NCBI GenBank assembly: GCA_017694275.1
Contig: JADINB010000092.1
Span: forward strand, 1-10,353
Reading direction: 5' to 3'
Source: Candidatus Egerieousia excrementavium
GTDB lineage: Bacteria > Bacteroidota > Bacteroidia > Bacteroidales > UBA932
DNA: 10,353 nucleotides
The first letter of the stretch is position 1, and each line of letters opens with the position of its first letter. This document shows, piece after piece, positions 7,958-10,353 of the stretch. The notes beneath the pieces are model-generated. The model had not been told where the DNA came from. It did not search any database and saw only the letters and a program-made list of their open reading frames with translations. A program made the translations under genes and the position numbers.

Positions 7958-7988
7958 TTTGCAAATATAAAAAATACTCATACCTTTG
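7958..7988 (+). promoter_or_regulatory. Promoter of tRNA-Pro
   Basis: TTTG (7958-7961), 19 bp, then TACCTTTG (7981-7988): both Bacteroidetes sigma-factor boxes at consensus spacing, the best promoter match in the window. The predicted start lies about 35-40 nt upstream of the tRNA's first base, leaving a short 5' leader for RNase P to remove. Confidence 0.82.
7962..7969 (-). promoter_or_regulatory. -7 box of the lipoprotein gene promoter
   Basis: The minus-strand TATATTTG (7969-7962) fits TAnnTTTG and lies 31 bp before the ATG at 7930. At the usual 19-21-bp spacing the -33 position (about 7989-7992, minus-strand GCTG) is a poor match. The box directly abuts the tRNA promoter's -33 box, so the two promoters probably compete or are co-ordinated. 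Confidence 0.6.
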
Positions 7989-8030
7989 CAGCCACTTCCA
8001 TAGGAAAACATATTTGACTACGGAATAATT

Positions 8031-8104
8031 CGGGGTGTGGCGCAGTTGGTTAGCGTATCTGCTTTGGGAGCAGAGGGTCCTCCGTTCGAGTCGGAGTACC
8101 CCGA
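8031..8104 (+). tRNA. tRNA-Pro (anticodon TGG)
   Basis: A complete cloverleaf of 74 nt. The acceptor stem CGGGGTG (8031-8037) pairs with TACCCCG (8097-8103), followed by discriminator A8104. The C1-G72 pair is characteristic of bacterial tRNA-Pro. The D-arm contains AGTTGGTTAGC. The anticodon stem TCTGC (8058-8062) and GCAGA (8070-8074) closes the loop TTTGGGA, with anticodon TGG at 8065-8067, reading CCA and other proline codons. The T-arm contains GTTCGAGTC. The 3' CCA is not encoded and must be added after transcription. It stands alone between a promoter and a terminator. Confidence 0.98.
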
Positions 8105-8107
8105 CAG

Positions 8108-8141
8108 AAAAGGCAACCGGTTATTTGTCGGTTGCCTTTTT
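8108..8141 (+). terminator. tRNA terminator, probably bidirectional
   Basis: GGCAACCG (8112-8119) pairs perfectly with CGGTTGCC (8129-8136). Flanking AAAA/TTTT (8108-8111 and 8137-8140) extend the stem to 12 bp, around a 9-nt loop and followed by more Ts. On the minus strand the same stem ends in TTTT, just after the stop of the TIR gene, so it probably serves both convergent units. Confidence 0.9.
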
Positions 8142-8146
8142 GTTTT

Positions 8147-9643
8147 TCACATTCTCATACCTGACGGCCCCTGCTTCCGAGAGTTGTCTGTTAGGATTAT
8201 TTTACCGTTTGCACCGATTGTTATCCAGGGGCCGAACTGGCCAAATACATTTTTCTTTCTAACCATTGTTGTATGGCTTATCCCAGTAAAAGGCCTTGCC
8301 TCATCATAGACACATGGAGTGATCTCTTTACCGGTTTTGTCTATAAATCCATACCTTCCATTTCTTTTTACCCGTGTCAAGCCACTCGAAAATTTGTCTA
8401 TTTCATCATAGATGCATGGAACAACTTCATTCCCATTCTCACCAACCGCCCCAAATTTTCCATCTTTTTTCACTTTGGCCATATTTCCATAGAAATCATC
8501 TGCATAGTCATAGATAAAATGAACTATTTCCTTGCCTTCCTTATCTATAAATCCCCATTTGCTTCCCTTTCTAACAGCGGCACGAAGATTAGAGAAGTCT
8601 CTTGCGTAGTCATATATGCAAGGCGTAATCTCTTTTCCAGTTCTTCCAATAAATCCCCATTTCCTACCCTGCCTGACCTTCGCCGTACCGTCACTTATGC
8701 GTCCGATAATGTCATATCTACAAGGAACTATTTCATTTCCTGTTTCTTTGTCTCTCAAGCCCCATTTACCGTTATCCTCAAAGGATACTAATTGTTTATC
8801 AAACACTTTTTCTTGTAAATAAGTAAACTGACTATATCTGCCACACTGCGTTTCGCTCTTCTTCTTTTCTTTCGGCATTCTTTGTTCACTCCTGATTTTC
8901 TCAAGATTTTCACGTTTCTGCTTGACAGGCAGTAATGCAACAGTATACCATTCCTCGACATCCTTATCTATCTTGAAAGTTCTATCTTCCAAATTATCAG
9001 CGGGATTCTCTATGCTTTCAAAGCGCAAACGGTAACTTCCACCGCGAAGAGCAAGACGTGTTGTCTCCGATGGTTTGGCAATGCAACGCTCAGAGCCGTC
9101 TACAAAGATGCGGCAGGGAGTATCCGTCTCAATTTTCAATACTGAACCCACCAAACTTGAATTATCCTCTCCATTGACATCGTTGCTGCCCGCCATTTTA
9201 GGTTGTGAATAGAGAAACTCCGTAAGCCTGTCGTAGAATGCATCAAAATAATATTTATCATATTTAGGGCCATTCTTTCTGCAAATTTCGGCTATGTCAG
9301 CAGGTAAATTATCAGGAAATCCCATAAAGCCCGACAACATCACAGGAATTATATTCTTTCCATGCTCCAGCGCATAGGCCAATTCGATTCTCAACCAGTC
9401 TCTTTTTCTGTTGAATGTAATATCCAGAGTACGGCTAAACACATCCTTGTCAAGAATTATGATAAAATCTGTACAACAGTCAATCCGCTGCAACAGTCCG
9501 GTATCGAAATCGCCCGAACGAAGAGTATCTATGTCAAAACTTACCCGATAACCGTCTCTTATCAACAGATCATACAGGTGCTTTGCGGTTTCAAATCCGC
9601 CATCTCTTCTATAACTTAAAAAAATATCATAATTATTTTCCAT
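8147..9643 (-). CDS. TIR-domain protein with beta-rich linker domain and C-terminal WG repeats
   Basis: A 498-residue cytoplasmic protein without signal peptide or membrane segment. Seen: a TIR domain at about 4-148, with DIFLSYRRDGG (6-16), FDID (36-39), a BB-loop-like LRSGDF (41-46), DFIIILDKDVFS (59-70) and WLRIELAYALEHGKNIIPVML (83-103 in all). E87 sits at the position of the catalytic glutamate of NAD-cleaving TIRs such as SARM1. A beta-rich, PEGA-like domain spans about 165-240 (CRIFVDGSERC; LRGGSYRLRFES). A basic linker runs about 241-265. Then come WG-type repeats of about 33-35 residues, with KWG/KFG/RYG at 293, 328, 363, 396 and 430, each followed by (E)I(V/T)PC-YD, plus a degenerate sixth at about 468-485. 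A GTG at 9667 would add eight residues; ATG 9643 puts the TIR motif at the usual N-terminal place. Family knowledge: bacterial TIR proteins often degrade NAD or make cyclic-ADP-ribose signals in anti-phage defence, and repeats often sense ligands. NADase activity and defence are inferred. No partner gene is visible. Confidence 0.92.
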   Translation of the reverse strand: MENNYDIFLSYRRDGGFETAKHLYDLLIRDGYRVSFDIDTLRSGDFDTGLLQRIDCCTDFIIILDKDVFSRTLDITFNRKRDWLRIELAYALEHGKNIIPVMLSGFMGFPDNLPADIAEICRKNGPKYDKYYFDAFYDRLTEFLYSQPKMAGSNDVNGEDNSSLVGSVLKIETDTPCRIFVDGSERCIAKPSETTRLALRGGSYRLRFESIENPADNLEDRTFKIDKDVEEWYTVALLPVKQKRENLEKIRSEQRMPKEKKKSETQCGRYSQFTYLQEKVFDKQLVSFEDNGKWGLRDKETGNEIVPCRYDIIGRISDGTAKVRQGRKWGFIGRTGKEITPCIYDYARDFSNLRAAVRKGSKWGFIDKEGKEIVHFIYDYADDFYGNMAKVKKDGKFGAVGENGNEVVPCIYDEIDKFSSGLTRVKRNGRYGFIDKTGKEITPCVYDEARPFTGISHTTMVRKKNVFGQFGPWITIGANGKIILTDNSRKQGPSGMRM

Positions 9644-9667
9644 ACCCGTCTCCGTTTCATTATACAC

Positions 9668-10003
9668 CTAACCGCACATTTATTTCCAGACACTGACGCT
9701 TGAATGGTAAATATACACAGAAGCCAAGAGTAGAGCAAATTTATTTACATCCACTGTTATAAGATATAAAAACCAAAGTAACAAAAACTAAAGGCTTATG
9801 CGGTGCAAACTTGCGTGCAATAACAGGGACTCTTCGGGTTGATGATGATAAAGGACGCACACCGGAGTAAAATCTTGTAGTGCAAATATGTCAGATACGA
9901 AACGATATTCTAATATGTGAAGGATGTTGATTGGCTGAAAAACAACGGATTCAGTATATGCATAATGGTCATAGACGGCTTGCATGGACTCGCTCTGGCT
10001 CCA
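9668..10003. other. Intergenic stretch upstream of the TIR gene, no convincing gene
   Basis: An AT-rich part (to about 9790) holds the candidate TIR promoter. From about 9790 to 10000 an open minus-strand frame (stop near 9788) continues into the repeats. It has no recognisable domain and crosses repeat copies in different frames, so I do not call it a gene. No tRNA, transposase remnant or terminator was recognised here. Confidence 0.5.
9736..9743 (-). promoter_or_regulatory. Possible -7 box of the TIR gene promoter
   Basis: The minus-strand TAAATTTG (9743-9736) fits TAnnTTTG. It would give a leader of about 85 nt before the ATG at 9643. No TTTG lies at the expected -33 distance, so this is a weak candidate in an AT-rich region. 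Confidence 0.4.
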
Positions 10004-10004
10004 G

Positions 10005-10035
10005 GGGGATTTCGTCGCTCTGCTCCGACATCCCC
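10005..10035. repeat. Junction hairpin at the left edge of the tandem array
   Basis: GGGGAT (10005-10010) pairs with ATCCCC (10030-10035). Inside it GTCG (10014-10017) pairs with CGAC (10026-10029). It occupies the same place as the junction between the two repeat copies and shares its outer stem, but the inside sequence differs. Confidence 0.7.
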
Positions 10036-10190
10036 ATTGCCCTCGCCGGGCGGGCTCTTGCACAGGATAGCAGCATCTTCCGCAAGCGGAAAGAAAACTG
10101 TTTTTCCCCCTTTCCTTACAAGCAAAACTTGACGGAAGGAGTGCCCGGCTGAAACGAAGGGGATTGTGCGCGCCCTGCGGGCTGTGCATT
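10032..10190. repeat. Tandem repeat, copy 1 (159 bp)
   Basis: The first of two directly adjacent copies. It differs from copy 2 by five single-base changes in its first about 70 bp and by a T/C tract (TTTTTCCCCC versus TTTTTTTGCCCC). The last about 81 bp are identical. Internal structure: TTCCGCAAGCGGAA (6-bp inverted repeat), CAAG-CAAAA-CTTG nested in TTCC/GGAA, and GCCGGGC (10045-10051) complementary to GCCCGGC (10143-10149) about 90 bp away. Orientation and function are unknown; codon frame is not conserved between copies, which argues against a coding repeat. Confidence 0.92.
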
Positions 10191-10351
10191 CCCCGTTGCC
10201 CTCGCCGGGCGGGCCCTTGCACAAGATAGCAGCCTCTTCCGCAAGCGGAAAGAGAACTGTTTTTTTGCCCCTTTCCTTACAAGCAAAACTTGACGGAAGG
10301 AGTGCCCGGCTGAAACGAAGGGGATTGTGCGCGCCCTGCGGGCTGTGCATT
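10191..10351. repeat. Tandem repeat, copy 2 (161 bp)
   Basis: The second copy, directly abutting the first with no spacer, with the same hairpins. It begins CCCCGTTGCC and ends GTGCATT. The final two bases of the window (CC, 10352-10353) match the start of a third copy, so the array probably continues beyond the edge. The junction GGGGA (10159-10163) with TCCCC (10190-10194) encloses GCCC-TGC-GGGC. Confidence 0.92.
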
Positions 10352-10353
10352 CC

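Noticed and set aside
9788..10350. Minus-strand protein genes of about 145 residues across the repeats
   Set aside because: The repeat copies are read in different frames because the period is not a multiple of three. The sequence is GC-rich and low in complexity, without a domain, promoter or convincing start.
10005..10353. CRISPR array
   Set aside because: The repeat units are about 160 bp and abut each other directly; there are no 30-40-bp spacers, no short identical repeats and no cas genes.
8031..10353. Integrated element with attachment sites at tRNA-Pro
   Set aside because: I found no second copy of the tRNA 3' end and no integrase in the window; kept only as a hypothesis.

Overview
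The window is a chromosomal segment from a member of the Bacteroidota, most likely order Bacteroidales. The evidence is the repeated use of the Bacteroidetes sigma-factor promoter (TAnnTTTG near -7, with TTTG near -33), start codons without a Shine-Dalgarno sequence, and gene families typical of gut Bacteroidales: a DUF5106/thioredoxin-like lipoprotein, a TIR protein with WG repeats, and a metalloprotease-propeller-barrel protein. I cannot name the genus from this sequence.

Layout. Positions 2-634 (+) are the 3' end of uvrC, holding the 3'-incision nuclease domain and the helix-hairpin-helix tail. It meets pnuC (609-1313, -; nicotinamide riboside transporter) head-on with a 26-bp overlap. Directly upstream of pnuC, in the same operon, lies a 976-residue secreted protein (1317-4247, -) that combines a gluzincin metalloprotease domain, a propeller-like middle and an outer-membrane barrel-like C-terminus. 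A 106-bp divergent intergenic region carries promoters for this operon and for a two-gene (+) operon. That operon encodes a Na+/phosphate symporter with a PhoU-like tail (4354-6048) and a secreted NAGPA-type phosphodiester glycosidase (6053-6931). It ends in an intrinsic terminator that lies inside the 3' end of the opposing gene, a thioredoxin-fold lipoprotein (6905-7930, -). The lipoprotein gene and a tRNA-Pro(TGG) gene (8031-8104, +) diverge from abutting promoter boxes.

The tRNA is followed by a strong, probably bidirectional terminator. Beyond it the region looks accessory. There is a convergent TIR-domain gene (8147-9643, -) whose product has a beta-rich linker and about six WG repeats. 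This is followed by about 700 bp without a convincing gene, ending in two 159/161-bp hairpin-rich tandem repeats (10032-10190 and 10191-10351). A third copy appears to start at the window edge.

How the genes fit together. The left 8 kb is mostly housekeeping: DNA repair, NAD-precursor uptake, phosphate uptake with an exported phosphodiester-cleaving enzyme, and envelope proteins. The most interesting part is the right end. There, a TIR protein that keeps the catalytic-type glutamate has a ligand-sensor-like repeat array and sits between a tRNA and an unexplained structured repeat family. It is a candidate stand-alone NAD-consuming immune or stress effector. That function is inferred from the domains and nothing in the window demonstrates it.
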